Source of the DNA: Plasmopara viticola | Lineage: Eukaryota; Oomycota; Peronosporomycetes; Peronosporales; Peronosporaceae | Assembly: GCA_001695595.3 (NCBI GenBank) | Contig: MBPM02000059.1 | Coordinates: 248,001-312,000 of the forward strand | Reading direction: 5' to 3' | Length of the DNA: 64,000 bases | Made by a program: the position numbers and the translations under genes | The notes under the pieces: generated by a model | The model's database searches: none | Told to the model about the DNA's origin: nothing | What the model saw: only the letters and a program-made list of their open reading frames with translations | Part shown: in pieces, positions 43,882-53,939 of the stretch | Layout of the letters: each line of letters starts with the position of its first letter | Position numbering within the stretch: the stretch's first letter is position 1

Positions 43882-45996
43882 CTAGTTGCCGCGGCAGAGT
43901 AATGCGTCCAGCACAGTGGCTTGCGCTTCCATTTCAGTAGCGTGGAGCAAACGCAGGCGACGAAGCTCTTGCTGCAAGTGCTCCAGCTGGTTATGAAGTT
44001 GCAAACATTCCCTGCAACGTAACGGGGAAGACTGGGCAGCGAGCGCGTCCCTGCTCCAATCATTCGCCGGGTTGTTTTCGTCTTCGTCCTCGCTACTATC
44101 CGTTACCGGTAGCAAGAGCTCCATCGGAATCTGGTGGCAATGTCGCTTAAACTGACGAGCCGTGCTTGTACGATGCTTTTGCTCCGTGCGAAGCTTGGAC
44201 TTACAATCCAGCAATTCGCTGCGCAGCGTAGCTTCCGTCCGATGGGCTCTGCGCAAGAGACTCTCGAGATTGCGCACCTCGTTTGAACGTTGTTGCAGTG
44301 TATCCCTGGCACACGAAACTTCGTCTTTGCACTGCTTCAGCTGCTCTTGCAGCTTGTTAGCCAAGTCTTTCGCACTTTGTCGCTTCTTGCTCGCTTTCGC
44401 TGCTCTGCTTTTCACATCACAAACCTTTTTTTCCTCGTGCGCTTTCATTGCAGTCTCAAGCCTCTTTTTCTCCCATTCAAAGCGCTGCAAAGTGGTTTTT
44501 AATCGATTCTTCCACTCGTATTTTTCCCGTGCGTAAGTAATTTTCAGCTCGTTCAGCTCACCTTCAGTGCTCTTTGCCTTTTCAATATGCTGCTGCAAAG
44601 CGCCGGCTTTACTTTTCAATTGCTGCTGGCAATCGCGCAATTGTTGCATCAACTTTTTATTCTGCGCATCAATCGAAAGATTTCGCGTCTGAAGGACATG
44701 TGATCGTGCTTTTAATTGGACCATCGCCACTTGGGCCTGCAACGATTGCGCCTGGATTTCATCAAGCTGTGACGTCTCCTCTAACAATTCAGCTTGCAAA
44801 AGTGGTAATTTATTCGCATAAATTTCGCTTTCAGTCTTGAATTTGCTCAAATCAGCGATTGATCGCTGAAGACTCGTAGTCAAAAGGGCATTTTGCGTCT
44901 TTAAACGGGCATTTCGTTCCGATAGTTTCTTGCAGTCCCTTTCAGCTATCGACAGTTGCAGTTTATACGAATAAATTGCTTTTTTCAGATTGCTAGTAGC
45001 GTTGTCAAGCTGGGCTTGGAGCGCTGTTAGGCGCAAAGTGAGTCGCTTGATTAAAGTCTTGTCGTCGCTGCGTACTCGTTGTCTTTGCGTCGACTTTTGA
45101 GTGGTATAGAAGCCACTTGACCTTGGCACTTCTTTACAAGTCTTTTGTGCAGCTTCTAAAGATTTAACGCTTTCGTAAACGACAGGAAACAACGACTCGA
45201 CGGTATAAGTGACCTGCTCATCGACAGGTGTGGGCGAGTTAAAAGGTGATGGCTTATTATTAGTCTGTGATTGCAGAGTAACACAAGGATGGTTAAGGTG
45301 CATACTTTCACCATTTCTTTTCGCCTCACTTTGTGACACTTCTGCTTCATTTAGCACTAATTTCAACTTGTTCGATTCCATATTCGAGTCGCTATGGTCT
45401 GAAAACACTAATGCTAAGTCTGTGGCCACACTTTGATGAGGCGAGCCTGTCAACTTCTCGTGTTGCAGAGACGGACGGTCAACACAGTCTTCGTCAAGAT
45501 TACCTCGACCTGTAATAAGCTCATTAAGCATTTCGTACTCAACCTGCTTACGCTCGGTAATTTGGTATTGACGATTGTCCAGCACGGGAAATCTTGGGCT
45601 TTCACAAGGGACAAGTTCAAAAGAAGACTGTATCTTTGCAATCTCTTCGCTTAGTAATGCACCCTTATCACTTAATACTTCATCGTGAGAAGAGCAAGTC
45701 TTTCGCTCCGCTTGACTAGGATCAATAGCGTCATCGTTGATTAAAATATTCGGGTCGTCGCGGGACTCTCGAACCTCGTCATTGCTTTGCACTAGACTGA
45801 CTACTTGAACGCTGTTGTCACCACTTAGACCCCACCCGCTCGTGCTTTTGTTGCCAACGTTACTAGCTCGGTCAAGTCTCTCAGATTGCACTGGTACAGT
45901 GCGTATGATCTCGCCGTGCCCGTCATCACAATTGACAAGAAGATTTGTACTAAGGTCGTCGCCTTGATCTGGTTCAGTGTCAATCATTTCTCCCAT
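43882..45996 (-). CDS. Long coiled-coil protein, 704 aa
   Basis: The first 305 or so residues are acidic, Ser/Asn-rich and without recognisable folds. From about 312 to 610 the protein is an almost continuous coiled coil with dense Leu/Gln/Lys/Glu heptads (for example LIKRLTLRLTALQAQL and LQQHIEKAKSTEGELN). An acidic break (DSSEDEDENNP, about 640) and a final short coiled coil end the protein. This layout suits a structural or scaffold protein, for example of centrosome, cilium base or Golgi. I cannot assign a family. The start ATG at 45996 is followed by a second ATG three codons later. It is arranged head-to-head with the gene at 46132, 135 bp apart. Confidence 0.8.
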   Translation of the reverse strand: MGEMIDTEPDQGDDLSTNLLVNCDDGHGEIIRTVPVQSERLDRASNVGNKSTSGWGLSGDNSVQVVSLVQSNDEVRESRDDPNILINDDAIDPSQAERKTCSSHDEVLSDKGALLSEEIAKIQSSFELVPCESPRFPVLDNRQYQITERKQVEYEMLNELITGRGNLDEDCVDRPSLQHEKLTGSPHQSVATDLALVFSDHSDSNMESNKLKLVLNEAEVSQSEAKRNGESMHLNHPCVTLQSQTNNKPSPFNSPTPVDEQVTYTVESLFPVVYESVKSLEAAQKTCKEVPRSSGFYTTQKSTQRQRVRSDDKTLIKRLTLRLTALQAQLDNATSNLKKAIYSYKLQLSIAERDCKKLSERNARLKTQNALLTTSLQRSIADLSKFKTESEIYANKLPLLQAELLEETSQLDEIQAQSLQAQVAMVQLKARSHVLQTRNLSIDAQNKKLMQQLRDCQQQLKSKAGALQQHIEKAKSTEGELNELKITYAREKYEWKNRLKTTLQRFEWEKKRLETAMKAHEEKKVCDVKSRAAKASKKRQSAKDLANKLQEQLKQCKDEVSCARDTLQQRSNEVRNLESLLRRAHRTEATLRSELLDCKSKLRTEQKHRTSTARQFKRHCHQIPMELLLPVTDSSEDEDENNPANDWSRDALAAQSSPLRCRECLQLHNQLEHLQQELRRLRLLHATEMEAQATVLDALLCRGN

Positions 45997-46131
45997 CTCT
46001 TAATCAAATGTAGATGCAACAATCAAGAAAATGGACCGGCACCAAGTCTTAAATTAAATACAGTTAATTATATATCTTTAGGCCTTTTTGTAAACGCAAA
46101 TCTTGACGCATTTGGAAAAAAATTGGCGTTG
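45997..46131. promoter_or_regulatory. Shared bidirectional promoter region, 135 bp
   Basis: Two divergent start codons (45996 on the minus strand and 46132 on the plus strand) are separated by 135 bp of AT-rich DNA. Both genes must use this interval, or overlap into each other, for transcription initiation. No individual element is assigned. Confidence 0.5.
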
Positions 46132-47597
46132 ATGGGTGTGCCGGCGGGATGGGATACGCTTTTGATGAATTTTGGGCTGCTTGCTCATGTAATCACCTAT
46201 CTGGAGGCTGCGAGTTTAGTAAAACTATTTCAAGTAAATCAACAAAGCTGCAAGAGAATTCGAAAGCTGTTTCGAGCTTTGCAAGAGACACGCACTCGTT
46301 TAGCGTTAGCATCGCTATGTTATTCTCATCTCCGTATCGAGTTCCAAGCCTTATATCAAGAGTTAGACACCCAAAACATTCCTCGTGCGAATGACCGACG
46401 TGTACCACCCCATGTGGTCTCTTCTTGGATCGAAAGAGGACAGGTACAAACGTGTTTGGGACTCGAGAGCTTATAATTAGGAATGCTTTAATGTAATGCA
46501 TCGATTGGTTGCAGGTTACGGATGAGTTGGTGACTATCAACCCAGTACAAGTGCCGGATGCACACGCAAATGGCATAACTGTGCACTTTGTGGCAGATAC
46601 AAATGGTACCGGGAAGCGTCCAATGTTAATGGATGTGGTGCAAACAAATTATCGAATATATACAATGGTGACTGTGAAGCTGCTACGGTCGGAGCTTGAG
46701 CGAGAAGTTGTATTACGCAGTTACTCGTATTTAAAGGAGTTTAAAGAATGGAAGACGCCAACACTATCAAACAAGCGCATGCTAGCGGCGGCCAGTATCG
46801 GAAGTCACCTCGGTCGCTTTGATTTAAATTCGCAGGATGGAAGTATGGTACTGGAACTCGATGTACCAGTCGATATGGAAGCACAAATGGACTGTTACTT
46901 GGTGAACCAGGCCACTGTATCGATACATCTGCAAGAGCTATTGCAGCTTCACTTTCATTCGCTCCGGCCGATCCAGTCTTTGCCAGAGCCTATGGATCGC
47001 GATTTATGCATCCTTTTAATCACATTTCGGTCAATCGCGGGGATAATTATTTCTTCTTGTCGCGTGCCCGGTAGTTGCATAATTGAACGACGAGAGAATG
47101 AAGCCGTACGAGCTGGGAATAGTGCAGAACTTGGCCACGAAAGATACCGAACCGGGGTCGAGACGTTTGACATTGTCACGATTAAAGGTATTTGCAGCTC
47201 GAACCCGAACATTAAGGTGCAAATACCTGATGAACCTGGCTATGCGTGGGTCGAGGTGCGACAACGCAGTGGCTTGGCGTTGTCACGACCATCGCGTCTT
47301 TATTTCTACTTTGTAGCGTTACATTATGGTGCTCGGCAAGTTTTAGACGATAAAAGCTCGCGAGAGCTGCAAATTCAGTGGCTTCCCGGCTTGCTAGAGT
47401 CCTATCCCTCGCCTGGGTGTCAAAGACGACGATGTCTGAAAGGCAAGTTCCGTCTCGTCACGTCGTCACTCGGTAGCACATTGAAAGAGTTGCAGCTGCT
47501 TGCGCAGAGGCTGCCTGCAGTGCGGCTAGATCGATATGCAGCTCGAGTGGAATCGCACACGAGACATGAGACGATTGGGTTGGACGAAATCAGATGA
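46132..47597 (+). CDS. Unknown two-exon protein with F-box-like N-terminus, 464 aa
   Basis: Exon 1 (46132-46443) and exon 2 (46515-47597) join in phase 0 across a 71 bp GT-AG intron. The N-terminus (about residues 8-45; LLAHVITYLEAASLVKLFQ with a following CKRIRKL) has the helix pattern of an F-box, but the match is loose. If real, the protein would be a substrate adaptor for SCF ubiquitin ligase. The remainder is mixed alpha/beta with no family I recognise. Around 47020-47100 an alternative frame also looks partly coding, so a small unrecognised intron or frameshift near there is possible. The start is the first ATG after the divergent promoter. The gene ends 368 bp before the beta-glucosidase start. 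Confidence 0.65.
46444..46514 (+). other. Intron of the F-box-like gene (71 bp)
   Basis: Donor GTACAA and acceptor TTGCAG. Removing it fuses ...IERGQ to VTDELV... in phase 0. Confidence 0.7.
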
Positions 47598-47924
47598 GTA
47601 GACTTTCGAAAGGTTTCGAATCAGATTCGACACGCATTGTCTATTCCACGCTACAATCTGGGTTGCCGTGTGTATACTGATTCTAAGTATACTGATTTAA
47701 ATCGCAGAACGGCTTCACTGGTTTTATTGCACTCGTTAAGACAGACATGTAAAAACACCTATCAATTTAAAAGAGTTTTTTTATAAAGTTATCAGGTCCG
47801 ATCCACGATATAGTATCATATCGTGAATCTAGCTTCTGGGTTGGATTGTCCACATACGATCTTATCCTCATTTAGTGGGTTTATGAACCCCTCGATCGTA
47901 TCACTCTGCGTGTATGAACTCCAT

Positions 47925-47937
47925 TCATTTTCCCATT
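47925..47937 (+). promoter_or_regulatory. Oomycete initiator-like element before the beta-glucosidase
   Basis: TCATTTTCCCATT matches the pyrimidine-rich oomycete Inr consensus (YCAYTYY) and sits 28 nt before the ATG at 47966, within the usual short leader distance. Confidence 0.5.
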
Positions 47938-47965
47938 CGCTCAATCTCCAGCATCCTAGCGCCTC

Positions 47966-49393
47966 ATGTCGAACCACTTGACGTTCCCGAAAGATTTCAC
48001 GTGGGGTACCGCAACCGCCTCGTACCAGGTCGAAGGCGCGGTGAATGAAGGTGGACGGGGTGATAGCATTTGGGACGCGTTCTCGCGTACCCCTGGCAAG
48101 ACGGTGAATGGAGACACGGGCGCCAACGCCGTCGACCACTACCATCGGTACAAAGACGACGTGCAACTCATGAAGAAGATGAACTTGAAATGGTACCGTC
48201 TTTCCATTGCATGGCCGCGGATCCTTCCTGCTGGCGTTGGCAAGGTGAACGAAGAGGGCGTCGCGTTTTACAACGCGCTCATTGATGAGCTCCTCGCCCA
48301 TGGCATTACCCCCATCGTCACGCTCTACCACTGGGATCTGCCCTTGGCGCTCCAGACAGAGTATGACGGTTGGCTGGGTGGCACGTTTATCCAAGAGGCC
48401 TTTACGCAGTACGCCCGCGTGTGTTTTCAACGCTTTGGGGACCGTGTCAAGCACTGGTTGACCTTGAATGAACCGTGGTGTTCAGCCTATTTGGGCTTTG
48501 GCAATGGCGTCCACGCGCCGGGACGCAAGAGCCACCCTCAGACCGAAGTCTATCGAGCGGGTCACAATCTCCTGTTAGCCCACGCCCGAGCCGTGGAAGC
48601 GTACCGCAATGAGTTTTACGCAGTTCAAAAGGGTCGCATTGGCATCACACTGAATTGTGATTGGCGTGAACCGAAACCGACGGACGATCCCGTGCAAAAA
48701 GCCAAGAATGAAGCCGCGGCGGAGCGTGGCTTGCTCTTTGCCCTCGGGTGGTTTGCTGATCCCGTCTACAAAGGCGACTACCCTCAAGTCATGAAAGACC
48801 GATGTGGACTGCGTCTCCCCAAGTTTACAGACGACGAAAAGAAAATGTTGAAAGGAAGTTCGGATTTCTTTGGGTTGAACCATTATGGGACCAACTACAC
48901 GGAACCATCGGAGGAGTACGAGGCCAAGATAGCGCCACCCAACGATCACACGGGCGGCTACGGATTTGATGAAGGTATCAAAGTGACGTCGGACAGCTCA
49001 TGGAAACGCACCGACATGGGCTGGAACGTCGTGGGCTGGGGCTTTCAGAAACTACTCGTCTGGATTCAAAAGCGCTACAATGTACCCAATGGCATTCTCG
49101 TCACGGAAAATGGCTGTGCGTGGCCCGACCGCACCAAGGAAGAAGCGCAAAACGATGACTTTCGCGTCGAGTTTTACAAAGAGTACTTGACTGGGCTCCA
49201 CAAGGCGATTGCCGAAGGCGCTGACGTGCGTGGGTACTTTGCATGGTCGTTCATTGACAATTACGAGTGGGCGGAAGGGTACACGAAGCGCTTTGGATTA
49301 CACTGGGTCGACTACGAGACCATGGAGCGCACGCCCAAGAAATCGGCACTCTGGTTTGGCAACGTCATTCGCGACAATGGATTTGCGGTTTGA
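47966..49393 (+). CDS. Glycoside hydrolase family 1 beta-glucosidase, 475 aa
   Basis: A complete GH1 enzyme with a (beta/alpha)8 barrel that hydrolyses beta-glucosides with retention of configuration. The N-terminal signature is FPKDFTWGTATASYQVEGA. The acid/base glutamate is E169 in TLNEPW. The nucleophile is E381 in VTENG. Other subsite residues are visible, such as YHWDLP (121-126), NHYG (305-308) and the late WSFIDNYEWAEGY. The length is normal for the family and there are no introns. No signal peptide is present, so the enzyme is probably cytosolic. It may process plant or oomycete beta-glucosides and cellobiose taken up by the cell. The start at 47966 is supported by the initiator-like element just upstream. 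The GC content is higher than in the surrounding DNA, as expected for a well-expressed gene. Confidence 0.95.
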   Translation: MSNHLTFPKDFTWGTATASYQVEGAVNEGGRGDSIWDAFSRTPGKTVNGDTGANAVDHYHRYKDDVQLMKKMNLKWYRLSIAWPRILPAGVGKVNEEGVAFYNALIDELLAHGITPIVTLYHWDLPLALQTEYDGWLGGTFIQEAFTQYARVCFQRFGDRVKHWLTLNEPWCSAYLGFGNGVHAPGRKSHPQTEVYRAGHNLLLAHARAVEAYRNEFYAVQKGRIGITLNCDWREPKPTDDPVQKAKNEAAAERGLLFALGWFADPVYKGDYPQVMKDRCGLRLPKFTDDEKKMLKGSSDFFGLNHYGTNYTEPSEEYEAKIAPPNDHTGGYGFDEGIKVTSDSSWKRTDMGWNVVGWGFQKLLVWIQKRYNVPNGILVTENGCAWPDRTKEEAQNDDFRVEFYKEYLTGLHKAIAEGADVRGYFAWSFIDNYEWAEGYTKRFGLHWVDYETMERTPKKSALWFGNVIRDNGFAV

Positions 49394-51833
49394 TTTGAAT
49401 GAGTTGCACGATGGGGGTTGCAATTGTACTGGGCTGGGGTGTAGGGAAGAAAGATGATATGTGTTAAGCAAAAACTTGTGCAATTAAAAGAGACGTTAAT
49501 AAGTCACCGCTTTCTACCGCACATGTTCTTTGTCAAATTGATACTCTAGTCGTGTGATCGGATCGTGAAAATTGATGTGGCATTTCAAAATTATAATTGC
49601 GGATACGACTCTGCACACTTGGCTTTCAATGTTGTAAAGCTGCTAACAAGAGAAAGCAAAAAAAGTTTTAACACAAACGTGGCGTGTTTCAGACCACAAG
49701 TATTGAGCAATTCTGTCGTCTATTATCGCAGAAGTATGGACCTTTTTGCATTAAACAGATAAAAATCCTGCCTATTTTATAGGCACAAATAAGGCTGCTG
49801 AGGTTGACAAGCGAAGAAAGAGCACTTTCACAAGGATATTATTGGCCGTGGTTAGCATTTAAGACCTCGGGCGATCACAACTCTGTGCAAGTGCTTTTTC
49901 TAGGAGCAGGGGTGTCAGCATATGATTGCTGTTGCGGCTCTCTTTTTACTTTACGATTCGATGGCACCAAATAGCGAGCTATTGTTGACCGATTCCGAGC
50001 TACTCTTGACTTCATACTCGATCAACGCGATCAGGCTATCAAATGCACGCCAAGACATTGATCAAACTAGATGTGCTTATGCTCCGTGAACGCGTCTTGT
50101 ACATTATCAAAAACTTGCGAACTTGACTTGGAGTTAAATTGTACGCTCGGTAAAAACACTGTTTTAACAAACCGTCAGCAGCTGTATAATATTAAAGCGC
50201 CTAATGAAGAAAATGATCGCTCAAAAAGCAAATATAATATTTAGCTAATCCAACAAGCAACGATCGTTAACTTGAGACTATACGCACGAACAACTGGACG
50301 ACATTGCTTCGCTGATGCGCCACATTTATCAGACGCATCTACCAAAGTTTCTGGCGCGACCAAGTGTGCTTAATTAATGTCTAAACTTACAGTTACATCT
50401 TTCAATTTGCATAGACTGTCCGATCAGGTCGACAGTCAATTTAAGGGTGCCTGATCGTATCGGCCATCGTGTTTGGGAAGCAAAACCCAAGCACCCTGAA
50501 TTCCAGAATTTGTCAATCCTGCTCGATCCGATCGGCTATCAAGTCCAGGAGATGGCTCGGTCTTGCTACGAATTGATGCAAAAGCTGTAATAACAACCGC
50601 TCATTCCGAGGCTCAACCAGCGTCCACACAATAGTAGTAAGTTAGAGCTGACCTTTCACATTTCTGATCTACCGCCCGGCGTTTTTGTGCTTGTTGCAAG
50701 CTTATAAGCTCGATAAATCCTATTACCTCTCATGACATCATTCCAATTGCCTAGTCATTCGTGCACAGAGGAAGAGACATCAAGTGATACTGCGCACCTC
50801 TTCACTGGTATCGCTCCGTGCAGCCTCGGTTGCAATCATAGGAATCACAAATACGCTGTTGATATGCGACAAAGTCATCGATTAGCCTTCCTATAGAGGT
50901 CAATTTGTTAGGCACAATCAGCTGAACGCGCTTCTGCCGGCGAATAATTCTCGGCTTCGCGCCTGCGACTCGACGTTTACGGAACGACTACAAACCGTGG
51001 TTGGGATCTGATCTTTGCATCTTCAGAGTGAGGTCAATAGACGTCGTTTGTCGGCCACCTTTTTTTTGCTTCCCACAACCCAGCTAGGCGAAACTATTTA
51101 TGGCCAGTGAATCTGATAACTGAAAATAGTGTTCGGGATCTAGACGTAGGACGTGCTAATGAGACAGGCTTCTTCCCTCGCCCATGGTTATGCGGACATA
51201 TAATCGGTACTCAAGATATGTCGTCAGGGCCTTCTGGGAATTCGCTTATCATTTCCGACCACTCCAAACCAGAGCCAATCCAATCTATGGCTTGATATTT
51301 TGCAGCGCCACCAGGAAAGTACGCCAGGAAAGGTACCTGTGCAATGATTGAATAATTTTGCGATATATGGTTTTTTTCTGGGTATCAAGAGAGATTTTGT
51401 GATTAAAGGTGTACTCCGATTCGCAGGAATAATTGATAATTTTGCTGTTTGCCGTGTGCCACTATAAACGGAGACATGTAAGACCAACTAAAGTTGAAAA
51501 AGTAAGGATACGAAGCTCTTGGCTGAGGCAAAAGCCAATGGCATAGAGATGCTTATGGGAGAGTCCTGGTGAGGATATAGGTACATGCTTCATTCGAGTG
51601 GAAAATGTCTTCTAACAATTTAAGCTTATGTTTTTCTGAGCTCAGTGATTCTGAAGAAGTCGTAAGAGTAGGTATGTCGTTTAGTGAAAAAGCTTAACTT
51701 TCGGAGCCACATCAAACTTCCACCGAATAGAAGCATTAGGCACGAGATTGCCCTTGCGTCAGTCATAAGTACTGCAACAAGAGCAAAATGAAAATACGAT
51801 CTTAAACTTTTGCACTCGTCACCAACTTTTTGC
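49394..51833. other. Gene-poor stretch with a possible coding relic
   Basis: No intact gene. At about 50282-50383 a plus-strand frame reads YTHEQLDDIASLMRHIYQ... and ends in a stop. A second coding-like stretch in another frame follows to about 50590 (RVPDRIGHRVWEAKPKHPE). These may be pieces of one decayed gene of unknown identity. Confidence 0.35.
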
Positions 51834-51848
51834 GTCCAAGAATAGAGG

Positions 51849-52169
51849 TTTATGCTACCGGAACCCACGCGCTAGGACTAAGCTGTCTCTATCGCGGGAT
51901 GCTGGTAGAAATCCGACCCATATTGGAACCGGATTCCGTACCCCTCATTACACTATGGGGCTTTTTCGGTCAGTGGGGCGTCTCCTACCCAACCCTTCTA
52001 TTACCCAATCGGGCGCGAGTTGGTAGGGCAGTCACACACTCGGGTGTGATGGCTCGTCCACTTTAGTGACTTATCTCCGGCTGCCTTAATTCGGATCCTA
52101 CGGGTTTGCACCAGGTACCTCCCGGTCCTGGGTCGAACGGCTAACCGCTCGAGCCACAGGATCGGTTCG
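51849..52169 (-). mobile_element. tRNA-derived SINE family B, copy 2
   Basis: A 321 bp element. On the minus strand it starts near CCTGTGGCTCGAGCGG, where TGGCTCGAGCGG resembles the pol III A-box (and the start of a tRNA-Leu-like gene). About 45 bp later GGTGCAAACCC matches the B-box. The flanks carry an imperfect duplication of about 15 bp (GTCCAAGAATAGAGG at 51834-51848 and GTCCAAGAGTAGAAA at 52170-52184). These features define a tRNA-derived SINE. A more diverged copy is at 35091. Confidence 0.8.
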
Positions 52170-52185
52170 GTCCAAGAGTAGAAAG

Positions 52186-52980
52186 AACAGCTTGTGGTTA
52201 CGATTGGCTATTAGTGCAGCATACATGCACAAGCGTGTTCTTCTAGAGTATACTCGTTTCCTTAAGCATATTTGGGCGCACGTTGATTTGTAAAGTGTAT
52301 TTCGTGGTAGCTACTATCAAAACAAAAAATTAAAGGTGGGTTTACTACTCATGGCGCAGTACTGATATATCTAAAGCCAAATCTAGGACTTATGGTACTA
52401 CAACTTAATTGAGCATTAAATTTTGCTAGACTTTTTCTATTAAGACTTGAATTAATTAGCAATTTCTATTTAGCAACTTCAAAAATTGTAGTCTATACTG
52501 CTAGGTGTCAGTGTTCATAAAACGCATGTATGATTCTGGAGTGAATAGTGATGCTACCAAGTGCCTTGACGACGTTTAAATATCTGTCTCCGATGGTTTC
52601 AACCTTTACGGGCGTCCACGAGGACACACTTTGACAATGTTTTTGTCTTTATTTTTACGCGCTTTGACGAGGTCTTGTCTACTTTGGATGCCTTTAAGGC
52701 AAGTAAAAGAGGTTATGGGCAAATGCCAAATTCGACAAATGTGACAAACGAGATTGAAGGTTTGGGTTGACAAAGAACTGATGCAGAATTAAAGATAAAG
52801 ATCCATTTTTGATTGGCCCCCATTAAGATCAAAAAGATGTTTAAGACAAGTTGCATAAATACATTTCTATCATTGCTATCCTTACAAATACTTTGTCCGA
52901 CCAATTATACTGGCCACTTAGTGGTGCTGAAAGAGACAGGGTCAAGACCTTTTAATAACATTGAAAAGAGTATTCAGAAG
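52186..52980. other. Intergenic, no gene supported
   Basis: AT-rich DNA between the SINE and the second Copia element; nothing is recognised. Confidence 0.4.
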
Positions 52981-52985
52981 GCACC
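52981..52985. repeat. Target-site duplication GCACC, left
   Basis: GCACC directly before the left LTR is repeated at 57016-57020 directly after the right LTR. Confidence 0.9.
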
Positions 52986-53278
52986 TGTTACAGGTACATG
53001 CTGACCAATTGGTACATTGTACCACATTGTACCCGTCAACCGGGTAGCGTGAACCGGTCCAATATGACCACACGTTGATTAGACGAGTAGGCTGATTGGA
53101 CAAGTAAGGAATGTTTGTGATTAAATGCACTTAGTGATAGGATGCACTACTGCGTGTCTACGCAACAATCAAACTTACTCCAATAAGACAATCACTCCAT
53201 TCAAACCCCCAAGTGCCTTCTCCGCTTCGATTTCCTCGCCTCCGTCTTCTACTTAGCGCTCAAAGTCACCTTCCATCA
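52986..53278 (+). repeat. Left LTR of Copia element 2
   Basis: Begins TGTTACAGGTACATGCTG and ends CCTTCCATCA, 293 bp. It holds a palindrome GGTACATTGTACC followed by a second ACATTGTACC. Confidence 0.9.
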
Positions 53279-53297
53279 GGTTATGAGCCCAAGCACG
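53279..53297 (+). other. Primer-binding site of Copia element 2
   Basis: GGTTATGAGCCCAAGCACG follows the LTR without a gap. It is complementary to the initiator tRNA-Met anticodon arm (CGTGCTGGGCTCATAACC), apart from one extra base. Confidence 0.75.
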
Positions 53298-53815
53298 ATG
53301 TTCTCTGTCGAAGATACCAAGAACTCCATCGACAAGTTCACAGCGACAACTACGCCACGTGGAGCCGCTACATGCGTGGCGTGTTCCTGACCAAGTCGGT
53401 GTGGAGTGTGGTGAACCGCGAGACAACGCCAAGCTTCACGGATTCTTGGGCGAAGGACGAGTATGTCAAGTCAAGCAGCATCGCGTTCGGCTTGATGTTG
53501 CTCCACATGGACGCCGACTACCACCATGCGCTTGACAACTGCGAAGAAGCCTGAGTCGCGTGGACGCACTTGCGTACGCTGTACGGTCGGTCGCAAAAGG
53601 CTGGACGGATCTACCTGAAACGTCAGCTTTCAAGCATGGAAATGGCGGTGCTCACAAACGAGCATATCAAGCGACAAGGCGAGAAGACTGCGTTGTCAAG
53701 GTTGAAGAAGCAGCGAAGGCTTTCAACGCCGAACGCGAAGTGCGTCGCTGCACGTACTGCGAGAAATTGGGTACGTCATCGACAAGTGCTGGACCAAGCA
53801 GAAAAAAGGAAACCG
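53285..53815 (+). pseudogene. gag pseudogene of Copia element 2
   Basis: In the frame that stops at 53554 I read [18 protein letters not shown] and [20 protein letters not shown], typical of Copia gag (UBN2-like). A TGA interrupts at 53552-53554. The reading continues as WTHLRTLYG in another frame from about 53564. A damaged zinc knuckle follows near 53750-53795: CTYCEKLG is intact, but the His-containing half is lost through a small deletion and shift. Confidence 0.8.
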
Positions 53816-53939
53816 AGGAGGAGAACGACGCGGCCGAAGCAGTCGCGATGCCAACAACATTGAGTGGAGGGATTGGCGTGACGAAGACGATTTTGACGCG
53901 GTCCCTTTTGCGGTCTCTTTGGAGTGCGGCGTGTCGACG

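Noticed and set aside
47816..48454. 212-codon minus-strand frame
   Set aside because: Antisense to the 5' half of the beta-glucosidase gene, which has full catalytic motifs on the plus strand.
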